Below, piece after piece: positions 23,899 to 32,183 of a DNA stretch of 34,507 bases. The number at the start of each line of letters is the position of its first letter. Position 1 is the stretch's first letter. A program made the translations under genes and the position numbers. The notes beneath the pieces are model-generated. The model was not told where the DNA came from. It did no database searches and saw only the letters and a list, made by a program, of their open reading frames with translations. This DNA comes from Acidobacteriota bacterium (GTDB lineage: Bacteria > Acidobacteriota > Terriglobia > Terriglobales > Acidobacteriaceae): contig JAKAXU010000034.1 of the NCBI GenBank assembly GCA_021816455.1, positions 1-34,507 on the forward strand, written 5' to 3'.

Positions 23899-25311
23899 TC
23901 AGCCGCCGACGGCTTCGGCAAAGATGGCCAACGCGGTTTCCAGTCGAACGCCGCGGGAGGCCTTGAGCAGAACCTGATCGCCGGGACGGAGATGCTTGCG
24001 CATCCAGTCTCCGGCGGTGGTGGCATCCGCGAGGAAGACAGCCATGGAGCCAGCCTCGGCAGCTGCGCGAACCAGATGAATGGCGTTTCCGCGCACACCG
24101 ACGACGATATCGATGCCGGACGCAGCGGCGGCCAGCCCGCAGGCGGAATGAGCCGACGGCGCGTAATCGCCCAACTCAAGCATTTCGCCGGCGATGAGGA
24201 CACGGCGCGCATCCGGATGAGGCAGAGAACGCGAGGCGAGCGTGGCAATCATGGAGCGGAGCGCTTCGGGATTGGAGTTGTAGCAGTCGTTCAGGATGGC
24301 GACTCCGCGCACAATTTCCAACTGGCCGCGGCGGTCGGTGGGTGTGAGAGCTGCGAGCGCCGCAAGCGCCGCGGCAAGCGGTACATCCGCCTCAACTGCA
24401 ACCGCGATGGCAGCCATCGCATTAACGGCATGATGACGACCGGGCAGGCGCAGCGAAATTCTCGTGTCTTCGCCGTGGAGGGTAAAGTGGATGTCGAGTC
24501 CGTTGTCTTGCTCTTTGACGGAAACAAGCGCGGGATCGGCACAGGGGCCGTCTCCGAAGTAGACGACCTTGCCGACGAAATCGCGACCGAACTGGCTCAC
24601 GTATGGGTCAGAGCAGTTGAGGAAGGCGACTCCGCTGGCCGGGAGCGCGGCGATGAGTTCGTATTTGGCGCGGGCGATGCCATCCTGACCATCTGAGAAA
24701 TTTTCGATGTGGGCCATACCAACGTTGGTGACCAGTCCCCAGTCCGGGGCGGCGATGCGGGCAAGCTGAGCGATTTCTCCGGCGTGGTTCATGCCCATCT
24801 CCAGGACGGCGATCTCATGCTCCGGCTCAAGCTGCAGCAGTTGCAGCGGCAGGCCGAATCCGTTGTTGAGATTGCCCTGCGTTTTCAGAACATGGAACTT
24901 TGCACCGAGCGCTGCGGCGACAGCGTCTTTGGTGGTGGTCTTGCCTGCGCTGCCGGTGATGCCCACGACACGCCGACCCCAGAGACGGCGAACGTGCGCG
25001 GCTACGGCCTGAAGCGCGACAAGCGGGTCTTCAACGACAAGCAACGGAGCGGCAAGTACGCGATCCGGCAACTGTGGAAGACGAGCCAGTGAGACGACGG
25101 CACCGGCGGCTCCGCGATCCAGTGCAGCGGCAAGAAAATCATGCCCGTCATGTCGCTCGCCACGCACCGCGAAGAAGAGTTCGCCGGGTGCGATTGTGCG
25201 GGAATCGATAGAGTAGCCGCAGGCTTCCGTGGCACCGGCACCGGTGGAGGTGAAAGGCGCTTCCAGCCTTGCGCCGCAGGCGAGAGCAATCTCAGCGAAT
25301 GTGAGTTTCAT
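23899..25311 (-). CDS. murF: UDP-N-acetylmuramoyl-tripeptide--D-alanyl-D-alanine ligase (MurF)
   Basis: A 470-residue cytoplasmic Mur ligase that adds D-Ala-D-Ala to the UDP-MurNAc tripeptide. The N-domain carries the typical DSRTIAPGELFFAVRGERHDG; the ATP loop is TGSAGKTTTKD; further family blocks are LEMGMNHAGEIAQLA, FSDGQDGIARAKYEL and LNDCYNSNPEALRS. The ATG at 25311 overlaps the murE stop (ATGA), indicating coupled translation of the two consecutive ligases. Confidence 0.97.
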   Translation of the reverse strand: MKLTFAEIALACGARLEAPFTSTGAGATEACGYSIDSRTIAPGELFFAVRGERHDGHDFLAAALDRGAAGAVVSLARLPQLPDRVLAAPLLVVEDPLVALQAVAAHVRRLWGRRVVGITGSAGKTTTKDAVAAALGAKFHVLKTQGNLNNGFGLPLQLLQLEPEHEIAVLEMGMNHAGEIAQLARIAAPDWGLVTNVGMAHIENFSDGQDGIARAKYELIAALPASGVAFLNCSDPYVSQFGRDFVGKVVYFGDGPCADPALVSVKEQDNGLDIHFTLHGEDTRISLRLPGRHHAVNAMAAIAVAVEADVPLAAALAALAALTPTDRRGQLEIVRGVAILNDCYNSNPEALRSMIATLASRSLPHPDARRVLIAGEMLELGDYAPSAHSACGLAAAASGIDIVVGVRGNAIHLVRAAAEAGSMAVFLADATTAGDWMRKHLRPGDQVLLKASRGVRLETALAIFAEAVGG

Positions 25312-26843
25312 GACGGGCAGCTCCAGCCCAGAGAGCGCAGCGCGAGGCGTGCAATCTCCACATCATCAAACGGTATCACGCCGTCGCGCAAAATCTGTAC
25401 TTTCTCATGGCCCTTGCCGGCGAGCACGACGACATCCCCAGGCTGCGCCTGGCCGATGGCAAGCGCTATGGCGCGGGCGCGGTCCGGTTCGACGAGAAAC
25501 GGCGTGCCGGTGGACTCCAGACCGGGGAGAACTTCCCGCAGGATTGCTTCCGGCTCCTCGGAGCGGGGATTGTCGCTGGTGAGGATGACAAGATCGCTTC
25601 CCTCCCCTGCGGCGCGACCCATGCGCGGTCGCTTGGTGCGGTCCCGGTCTCCACCGCAGCCGAAGAGTGTGAGGACGCGGCCACCGGAGACAGCGCGGCG
25701 AGCAATGGGAAGCAGATTTCGCAGCGCATCGTCAGTGTGTGCGTAGTCGACAAGAACAGTGAAAGGCTGTCCGCAATGCACTGGCTCAAAACGCCCCGGG
25801 ACGGGATGCAGATGCGGAATTGATTCGATCAGCGTGTTCCAGGGAACTCCGCGTGCAGAAGTCGCTGCAAACGCGGCGAGGAGATTGAGGACATTGACCT
25901 CGCCGAGCAGCGGAGATTCAACATGCGCCGCGCCAAAGGGTGAGTGAAGGTGAAAACGCGTGCCTTGTGGTCGAAAGGAAATTTCGTCAGCGGACCATTC
26001 TGCGATGCCAACGCCAAAGAAGACGGGTTCGGCGCCAGCCAGTTTTGCAGCGCGCGCAATTGAATCCGACGAAGGATCGTCGGCGTTGAGCACAGCGACG
26101 CGCGGCGCAGGGTAACAGGTGCCATCAAAGAGCAAGGTCTTCGCGGCAAGATACGCTTCCATGGTGCCGTGATAGTCGAGGTGATCCTGAGTGAGATTGG
26201 TGAAGACAGCGACATCGAAGGGAATAGAGGCGATGCGCCCCTGATCCAGCGCGTGGCTGGAGACTTCGGTAACAAGCTCTGTAGCTCCGCGTTCAACACC
26301 CATCGCGAGATATGCGAAGAGATCGCGAGACTCCGGTGTGGTGTGCGGCGAAGGGATCGTCTCGTCGGCAATGCGGTATTCGATGGTGCCGATCATCACG
26401 GTTTTGCGCGCTGCGGCACGCAGCAGAGATTCGATGAGAAATGCGGTAGTCGTCTTCCCGTTGGTGCCGGTTATGCCGGTGGCATGAATCCGACGCTCCG
26501 GATGATCGAAGAAGGCCGCCGACGCTTCCGCGAGCGCGGTGCGACCGTGCGCGACGAGAATGCGTGGGAGATGCGGAGCAGAGGCGGCAAGCGTGGCGAA
26601 TGCTTCATGGGAGTCGGTGATGATGGCAGCCGCTCCTGCCTGGATAGCGTTTGCGAGATAACGGTTACCATCCGTGGAGCCGCCGCGCATGGCGACAAAG
26701 ATGCACCCCGGAGCGACGCGGCGCGAGTCATACTCAAGGCCGGTGATCTCCGGTTCGGCATCCCCTCCACGACCGAGTGTGGTGATCCCGGCGGCGATGG
26801 CGTTCCAAGGTTTACTGTTCCGGACTTTCGATTGCTGTTCCAT
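25308..26843 (-). CDS. murE: UDP-MurNAc-L-Ala-D-Glu--meso-diaminopimelate ligase (MurE)
   Basis: A 511-residue cytoplasmic Mur ligase adding the third stem-peptide residue. The P-loop is T125-G-T-N-G-K130-T-T. The lysine expected to be carbamylated lies in YLAAKTLLF (K235). The substrate motif is D424-N-P-R427, the signature of meso-diaminopimelate-specific enzymes (L-Lys enzymes differ), so the wall is predicted to be DAP type. Start at ATG 26843, 21 bp after the ftsI stop. The stop overlaps murF. Confidence 0.97.
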   Translation of the reverse strand: MEQQSKVRNSKPWNAIAAGITTLGRGGDAEPEITGLEYDSRRVAPGCIFVAMRGGSTDGNRYLANAIQAGAAAIITDSHEAFATLAASAPHLPRILVAHGRTALAEASAAFFDHPERRIHATGITGTNGKTTTAFLIESLLRAAARKTVMIGTIEYRIADETIPSPHTTPESRDLFAYLAMGVERGATELVTEVSSHALDQGRIASIPFDVAVFTNLTQDHLDYHGTMEAYLAAKTLLFDGTCYPAPRVAVLNADDPSSDSIARAAKLAGAEPVFFGVGIAEWSADEISFRPQGTRFHLHSPFGAAHVESPLLGEVNVLNLLAAFAATSARGVPWNTLIESIPHLHPVPGRFEPVHCGQPFTVLVDYAHTDDALRNLLPIARRAVSGGRVLTLFGCGGDRDRTKRPRMGRAAGEGSDLVILTSDNPRSEEPEAILREVLPGLESTGTPFLVEPDRARAIALAIGQAQPGDVVVLAGKGHEKVQILRDGVIPFDDVEIARLALRSLGWSCPS

Positions 26844-26864
26844 ACCAGCTCCGCAAGAACAAGG

Positions 26865-29120
26865 TTATCGCGCGCAGTGCACAGTGACGGTGCTGCCGGG
26901 ATTCAGCGGCACGCCGGCAGCAGGCTCCTGTGCGCGAGCAACGCCATTGCCGTCGACGTGAAGAATCAGGCCGGACCGGGCTGCGCGCTCGACAACGCTG
27001 CGCAGAGGCAGGCCGAGGAAAGCTGGCGTTGGAACGGTGGGACCGGTGCTGACGACAGCCACCGCCGCAGAGGAGGGTGCCGGTGCATTTGCCCCGGTGC
27101 CTGTTGCAGGCGGGGACTGGGCTGAGCCAGAGGAGGTAGGTAACGAAGCCTCCGCGCTCTCCGGCAGATGAGCGGAGACGGGAGCGTTGGGTTGGCGCAA
27201 CGGATCGTCATCCGGAAGATCGCGCACGGCCTGCAAGAGCGCGTTTGCGTCGCCGGTCTGCTCATGTTCAAGCGGACGCGTGTGAGCAAGCGAGTCGGCA
27301 GCAGCGGCATGCACCGGATGAACCGGCGCATCGTGAGGGACGTTGAGATATTCGAGAATCTCCTGCGCGACTTCGGCGAAGACCGGCGCGGCGGCAGTGG
27401 TGCCGTAGTAGTCGCCCCGCGGGTCATCGAGGACAACCGCGACGGCGATGACGGGAGTGTTGATGGGCGCAAAGCCTGCAAACGAGGCAACGTGCATCGA
27501 CTTCGAGTAACGGTGGGTGGAGGGATCGATCTTCTGCGCGGTGCCGGTTTTACCGCCAGCCGAGTAGCCGTTCAGCTGAGCAGTCCGACCCGTTCCGTAG
27601 AGAACGACATCCTGCATCATACTGCGCATCTGGGCGGCGGCAAGAGTGGAGATGACACGATGGGCGCCGGTGGGCAGCGGATCCGGAAGCTCTTCGCCGA
27701 CCATGACAGGGTGGGCATTGAGTCCGCTTTCCGGGTCACCGGATTGGCCGGAATGCGTCTGCATGACGATGTGCGGAGGCAGGTAAACACCGCCGTTGGC
27801 GATGGTGGATACCATGGTGACGAGCTGGATGGGAGTGACGGCAACTTCCTGTCCCATGGCGATGGAGCCGATCGACGATGGACCCCACTTCGAGACGGGA
27901 CGAAGCAGACCGCGCGTTTCGCCGGGAAGCTCGACGCCGGAGCGCTGACCGAAGCCAAAGGAGCGGATGTACTGGTAGTAGCGATCCGGGCCGACTTTGA
28001 GTGCGAGCTTGATGGCGGCGACGTCGCTTGAATGCTCGAGCGCCTCGCGGACAGGAATCTTGCCATAGTGATCGGATTTGTCGTCGTGAATGACGCGACC
28101 GGCAAGCGTGATCTGTCCACCCTGACAGTCGATGATGTCATCCGGTGTGGCGACTTTCTGATCCATGGCGGCCGAATAGGCGACAAGCTTGAAAGTCGAG
28201 CCTGGTTCATAGACGTCACTGACGGCGTGGTCTCGCAGGAGAGGAGGCGTGGCATGACGGAACTGATTCGGGTTGAAGGTGGGACGGATGGCGAGAGCGA
28301 GAATCTGCCCGGTGTGAACATCCTGAATGACGACAGTTCCATTGTCGGCATGCGTTCGCTCCATCGCATGATCCAGCGCGCGCTCGGCGATGTACTGAAT
28401 GTTTTCGTCGATGGAAAGGACGAGGTTTTCACCTGGATCCGGTGCCTTGACGGTGGAACCAAGCACGCGGCGACGCGCATCAAGAGCTGCGTACATGCGT
28501 CCTGGCTGGCCGTGAAGGCTGGTATTGAATTTTTGCTCCAGACCGCCGAGGCCGTTGTCGTCCACGCCAACGTAACCCAGCACCTGGGCAGCCATCTGGT
28601 TATCCGGGTAAAAACGCTGGAACTCTTTCTGGACGTAGATGCCTTTGAGATTCAAGGCGCGAACACGGGCAGAAAGATCAGCGGGCAGACGTCGCGCAAT
28701 CCAGGCGAAACCATGCGAAGCATTTACCCGGGCCAGAATCTGCTTTTCTGAAGTGTAGGAGTCGTCCGGGTCCGTGTGAACAATGGCGGCGAGTTCGCGT
28801 ACAACAGCCTTCTTATCGGCCAACTCCGAGGGAACAGCATAGATGGAGTCACTTAGGACTGTTGTGGCCAGTTCATGGAGGTTGCGGTCATAGAGGACGC
28901 CGCGACGCGGAGCAACCTCAAAGGTATGCTGCTGCTGGCGCTGGGCGCGTTCGACGAACTCATGATGACGCACGACTTGAAGCGTGAAGAGACGCACAAA
29001 GATGAGTGCGACCCAGAAGAGAAAAAAAAGGCAGATGAGCCAGTATCGGAAACGCAGAAGAGGCACAGCCGCGCGGCGAATGTTCGGGCTGCGATTGGCG
29101 CGTGGGTTCGTCTCCGGCAC
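26865..29120 (-). CDS. ftsI: Septal transpeptidase, FtsI/PBP3-type, with C-terminal PASTA domain
   Basis: A 751-residue class B penicillin-binding protein that cross-links septal peptidoglycan with FtsW. One N-terminal membrane anchor (about residues 24-46), the dimerisation domain with RRGVLYDRN, then the transpeptidase domain: S308-T-F-K311 as the active serine motif, S364-S-D366 where S-x-N is usual, and K524-T-G526. After residue 620 comes a long Ala/Pro/Ser-rich linker and a single PASTA domain (about 695-751), which binds muropeptide-like ligands in other proteins. PASTA-bearing FtsI/SpoVD-like proteins are known in several phyla. Start at ATG 29120, 68 bp after ftsL. The asparagine-to-aspartate change in the second motif deserves comparison with relatives. 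Confidence 0.95.
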   Translation of the reverse strand: MPETNPRANRSPNIRRAAVPLLRFRYWLICLFFLFWVALIFVRLFTLQVVRHHEFVERAQRQQQHTFEVAPRRGVLYDRNLHELATTVLSDSIYAVPSELADKKAVVRELAAIVHTDPDDSYTSEKQILARVNASHGFAWIARRLPADLSARVRALNLKGIYVQKEFQRFYPDNQMAAQVLGYVGVDDNGLGGLEQKFNTSLHGQPGRMYAALDARRRVLGSTVKAPDPGENLVLSIDENIQYIAERALDHAMERTHADNGTVVIQDVHTGQILALAIRPTFNPNQFRHATPPLLRDHAVSDVYEPGSTFKLVAYSAAMDQKVATPDDIIDCQGGQITLAGRVIHDDKSDHYGKIPVREALEHSSDVAAIKLALKVGPDRYYQYIRSFGFGQRSGVELPGETRGLLRPVSKWGPSSIGSIAMGQEVAVTPIQLVTMVSTIANGGVYLPPHIVMQTHSGQSGDPESGLNAHPVMVGEELPDPLPTGAHRVISTLAAAQMRSMMQDVVLYGTGRTAQLNGYSAGGKTGTAQKIDPSTHRYSKSMHVASFAGFAPINTPVIAVAVVLDDPRGDYYGTTAAAPVFAEVAQEILEYLNVPHDAPVHPVHAAAADSLAHTRPLEHEQTGDANALLQAVRDLPDDDPLRQPNAPVSAHLPESAEASLPTSSGSAQSPPATGTGANAPAPSSAAVAVVSTGPTVPTPAFLGLPLRSVVERAARSGLILHVDGNGVARAQEPAAGVPLNPGSTVTVHCAR

Positions 29121-29188
29121 TGCTGCTGCTCCGATGAAAGTTCTGCTCCTGGTGAAACCGGTGGGATGGGAATTTGCTCTGCCCGGAG

Positions 29189-29701
29189 TCAGCGTCCACC
29201 GGAGGCGATGAGCGGCGGTGCGGCGCTCTGGGCCATGACCGGCACCGCATCGGAGATGGAATCTCCGACGCGCACGACCTGATCGGGACGGACGACGTCC
29301 ATGCCCATCTGACGCGCGAGGGCATCAATGCGCTCCGGCTGGGCAAGCTCTGCCTGAGTGAGGCGGAGTTGATGGTTCTCTTCGCGAAGCTGCTCCAGTT
29401 GCTGGCGCTTGGCTTCGACGCGATAACCGAGTTCGATGGAGCTGAAATGCTGCCAGCCGTAAACCATAACCAACGTGAAAAAGACGACGCAGGCGGCGGT
29501 GAACAGACGCATTTCATGCAGACGGACCATGTCCGGCGCTTTCACCAGACGCGAGTTGTCAATGCGACGCGGAAAATAAACTTCAATGGTCGGTCCTCGG
29601 CGAAGGCGCTGCTGCGCGGCGAAGAGGCGCGCGTTGTGTTCTTCAATCAGCCGGGAAGTGCTGCGTCCGGCACCGAAATACTCTGCTACATAGCTGGCCA
29701 T
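29189..29701 (-). CDS. ftsL: FtsL-like cell division protein
   Basis: A 170-residue bitopic membrane protein: about 65 cytoplasmic residues, one helix (LFTAACVVFFTLVMVYGW, about 66-83), then a periplasmic coiled coil (VEAKRQQLEQLREENHQLRLTQAEL) and a conserved-looking PERIDALARQMGMDVVRPDQVV, as in FtsL/DivIC proteins. It should bridge FtsQ/FtsB-type partners and FtsWI. FtsL is poorly conserved, so the name rests on topology plus position between rsmH and ftsI. Its ATG at 29701 lies 16 bp inside the end of rsmH. The cytoplasmic tail is longer than in E. coli FtsL. Confidence 0.85.
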   Translation of the reverse strand: MASYVAEYFGAGRSTSRLIEEHNARLFAAQQRLRRGPTIEVYFPRRIDNSRLVKAPDMVRLHEMRLFTAACVVFFTLVMVYGWQHFSSIELGYRVEAKRQQLEQLREENHQLRLTQAELAQPERIDALARQMGMDVVRPDQVVRVGDSISDAVPVMAQSAAPPLIASGGR

Positions 29702-30660
29702 ACGTTCTGCTCCCGGATTGTTTTTTTCCTGCTGTCGCGGTTGCCTCTTGCGCCGGATATCTCCGGAACAATTCGCAGCGCGGCTCGTAATTTTGCGCTG
29801 CGCGCGCGGGGATTGCCTGCAATTTCTTTTTCTTCTGCGGTGACGGGTCTTCTGGTCAACAGGGTCCAGAGGCCGCGTGCGGCACCGTCGCGAAATTCAT
29901 CCTTGACGATTCTGTCTTCGAGGGAGTGAAAACTGATCACCACCACTCTTCCGTCTGGCCTGAGCAATGGCGGAACTGCGCGCAGCAGATCGCGAATCTC
30001 ATCCAGCTCACGGTTCACATAAATACGGAGAGCCTGAAAAGTTCGGGTTGCCGGATGAATACGCTCGGATTTTATTGTCGGGACGCATCCAGCAACTACC
30101 TTGGCCAATTGGCTGGTGGTAGCGACTGGACGCGCCCGGACAATAGCTCTGGCGATTCTCCACGACCTCCTCTCTTCTCCATATTCGTAAATGAGATTGG
30201 CGAGCTGTTTTTCGTCCATCTCATTTACCACCTGTTCGGCGGTGAGTGTCTGGCGCGTATCCTGACGCATATCCAGCGGACCCTCCGCCTGAAAACTGAA
30301 GCCTCGCTCGGGCTGATCGAGTTGCATGCTGCTGACGCCGAAATCGGCCAGGATGCCATCGACGGAACGCGGCGTAATGTGCGCTGCAATACCGCTGAAC
30401 GGCTCGCCGATCAGCGTTCTGCGCGGCATCGCGGAACCAAGTTCCTGCGCCAGCGCCTCCAGCCGTTCCCCGGCCAGGGCAAGCGCCTGCGGATCGCGGT
30501 CCATACCGATCAGGTGGCCCTCTGGTCCAATCCGACGGGCAATTTCACTGGCATGACCGGCGAATCCAAGCGTGCAGTCCACGTAGACGCCGCCGGGACG
30601 AGGAGCGAGATACTCCAAAACCTGTTGTGTAAGAACCGGCACATGACGCTTCTGCAACAT
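29686..30660 (-). CDS. rsmH: 16S rRNA (cytosine(1402)-N4)-methyltransferase (RsmH)
   Basis: A 324-residue SAM-dependent methyltransferase acting on the decoding-site nucleotide C1402 of 16S rRNA. Seen are HVPVLTQQVLEYL at the N-terminus, the SAM-binding VDCTLGFAGHASEIARR, ILADFGVSSMQLD, GFSFQAEGPLDMR, FQALRIYVNREL and VVISFHSLEDRIVK. I chose ATG 30660, with GAGGGGG eight bases upstream and the family start MxxRHVPVL; ATG 30681, directly after the mraZ stop, would add seven residues. The ribosome-binding site lies in a small hairpin. The end overlaps ftsL by 16 bp. Confidence 0.95.
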   Translation of the reverse strand: MLQKRHVPVLTQQVLEYLAPRPGGVYVDCTLGFAGHASEIARRIGPEGHLIGMDRDPQALALAGERLEALAQELGSAMPRRTLIGEPFSGIAAHITPRSVDGILADFGVSSMQLDQPERGFSFQAEGPLDMRQDTRQTLTAEQVVNEMDEKQLANLIYEYGEERRSWRIARAIVRARPVATTSQLAKVVAGCVPTIKSERIHPATRTFQALRIYVNRELDEIRDLLRAVPPLLRPDGRVVVISFHSLEDRIVKDEFRDGAARGLWTLLTRRPVTAEEKEIAGNPRARSAKLRAALRIVPEISGARGNRDSRKKTIREQNVWPAM

Positions 30661-30665
30661 GCGCA

Positions 30666-30677
30666 CCCCCTCGGGGG
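30666..30677 (-). promoter_or_regulatory. GC hairpin covering the rsmH ribosome-binding site
   Basis: On the minus strand CCCCCGAGGGGG is a perfect short inverted repeat (four or five G-C pairs around a tiny loop) lying just before the ATG at 30660 and just after the mraZ stop at 30684-30682. The right arm is the G-rich ribosome-binding site of rsmH, so pairing would hide it. Ribosomes finishing mraZ would melt the hairpin; coupling of rsmH to mraZ translation is an inference. Confidence 0.35.
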
Positions 30678-30681
30678 CCAT

Positions 30682-31167
30682 TCAGCTACGCCCTTGTTTG
30701 CCCTGCCCGGCCATGAAGTCCATGGCGTCAGCCATGGAGATTGCAGGGAGGGAATCTGCCGCCTGGGTTGCATCGGCCTCGACACGCCGTTGCATGACCT
30801 GGTGATTTGCAATTTTCATGTACCGGCCGGCGCCGAGAATATCGACCTCGCCGATCAATGCAGCCCTCGCTCGGAGCCTCTGCGGAACGAGCAGGCGATC
30901 CTGGCTGTCGATCTCCACCTGCTGTCCGTAAAAGTTGACCTGATCAAGGAAACGCTGTTTTTCCCGAGATTCGTCGGGGATCAGCGCCCACTCGGCTTCC
31001 TTTTTCTCCCATTCGGGAAGCGGCCAGATTTCGCCAATCTGCCCATCGAACGAGGTGATGAAAAACTCCGCGCCGTACTGCTTCTGCTGGATGAGCTTCA
31101 TGAATCCAGCAGGCAGCTTGAAGCGGCCCTTGTCATCGACTTTGACCTCGTACGATCCGCGAAACAT
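30682..31167 (-). CDS. mraZ: Transcriptional regulator MraZ
   Basis: A 161-residue DNA-binding protein with two SpoVT/AbrB-like beta domains: FRGSYEVKVDDKGRFKLPAGF at the N-terminus and VEIDSQDRLLVPQRLR about 85 residues in. The C-terminal 35 residues (ADATQAADSLP onward) are an unconserved tail. MraZ forms a multimeric ring and represses or modulates its own dcw operon in the species studied. Start at ATG 31167. It is the first gene of the cluster, and a set of phased TGGRA-like repeats lies about 100 bp upstream. Confidence 0.97.
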   Translation of the reverse strand: MFRGSYEVKVDDKGRFKLPAGFMKLIQQKQYGAEFFITSFDGQIGEIWPLPEWEKKEAEWALIPDESREKQRFLDQVNFYGQQVEIDSQDRLLVPQRLRARAALIGEVDILGAGRYMKIANHQVMQRRVEADATQAADSLPAISMADAMDFMAGQGKQGRS

Positions 31168-31269
31168 GCTATGCCTCTGCTTCCGGGTGGTGGTTTGCTT
31201 TCCGACAGTCCTACTTCTGCCATTCCACCCTGAAACTGAACTTCATCTTACGTGAAGCTAGTGAAAATA

Positions 31270-31304
31270 TCCCACTTTTTGCCTAAAAATTCCACCCAAT
31301 TCCA
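31270..31304 (-). promoter_or_regulatory. Four phased MraZ-type operator repeats
   Basis: Read on the minus strand, pentamers start every 10 bp: TGGAA (31304-31300), TGGAA (31294-31290), AGGCA (31284-31280) and TGGGA (31274-31270). MraZ of E. coli and mollicutes is known to bind TGGGN direct repeats separated by 5 nt upstream of its own gene; the spacing here is exactly that, with four rather than three units, one degenerate. The distance to the mraZ ATG is about 100 bp. A fifth TGGAA at 31227-31223 is out of phase. A matching -10/-35 pair was not clear. Confidence 0.7.
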
Positions 31305-31443
31305 CGACGCGAGGATTTTGCGCCGCAAAAAAGAGAGAGCGGAAGGCGAAAGTTCAGCGGAAATCGGAGCTGAGTCTGGGAGTATTCGTTACGCAGGATC
31401 TACAGAATGTGGCACAGCCTCAAATAGCCGCTTCCCGTAGTGT

Positions 31444-31953
31444 TTACTGTTTGGATTCTCTGTGGGGGTGGGAATGACCTCGCCGCGCGGTGGTTTTGCC
31501 AATGTGGGCAAGCAGATAGAGCAGGACGGCAAAGTTGACAGCGAAGAGGCCGAGTCGGAACCAGGTAATGCGATGCGATATCTCAAAGACCTCGAGCGGG
31601 AGAAAAGACGCAGTAATGATGGCGGTGAAGTACTCGGCCCAGAGTTTTTCAAGGTACAGGCCGATGCCCTCAACGAGGCCGAGCGCAGCGTAGACGAAGA
31701 CAAATGCAGTGATGCGGCGGAGCATGGGATCGTCGACCGATGCGGCTTTATCTAGCAGAAAACTGACCAGGCGGCCGTCGGTGTGGAAGCGCATCTCAGT
31801 GACGAGTCCGATGAGGACATCGGCGATATCACGATGCATAAGCCGGAGAGCACCGAATCCGACGCTGACCAGCAGCATAGCCTGCAAAAACTTGTAGACG
31901 GCAATGAGCGCGAGCCATCGGTCGTTTGGGTGGGTAAGACGCTTCAAGATCAA
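31444..31953 (-). CDS. DUF2127 membrane protein
   Basis: A 169-residue integral membrane protein of the DUF2127 family. Seen are the family opening DRWLALIAVYKFLQAMLLVSVGFGALRL, a middle helix FVFVYAALGLVEGIGLYLEKLWAEYF, the block FLPLEVFEISHRITWFRLGLFAVN and a last helix AVLLYLLAHI, giving about four membrane segments. The C-terminal tail is rich in basic and polar residues. Function unknown. It is transcribed toward mraZ on the same strand, with 276 bp between them that hold the MraZ operator. Confidence 0.9.
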   Translation of the reverse strand: MILKRLTHPNDRWLALIAVYKFLQAMLLVSVGFGALRLMHRDIADVLIGLVTEMRFHTDGRLVSFLLDKAASVDDPMLRRITAFVFVYAALGLVEGIGLYLEKLWAEYFTAIITASFLPLEVFEISHRITWFRLGLFAVNFAVLLYLLAHIGKTTARRGHSHPHRESKQ

Positions 31954-32183
31954 TGCGACGCGCTCCTGGGGAAGGGCAGACCGGAGAAAGATGACAACTG
32001 CCCAAGCATAGCCAGCGAATGAAGAACCATGCTGACCGATCCGGAAACCTCTAGTACCAAGTTAATGCACTTTACTGTTCCGCCGCGAATGGCAGGAGCA
32101 GATTCCTGTCCCAGCGTCCCATCCAAATGCGACCGTGGCGCGTTCTGTGGATGAAGTTCAAATTGAACGGAGGACGACAAACC

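Noticed and set aside
29926..31233. 435-codon plus-strand frame opposite rsmH and mraZ
   Set aside because: Antisense of two clearly recognised genes; the frame would run through the mraZ-rsmH junction.
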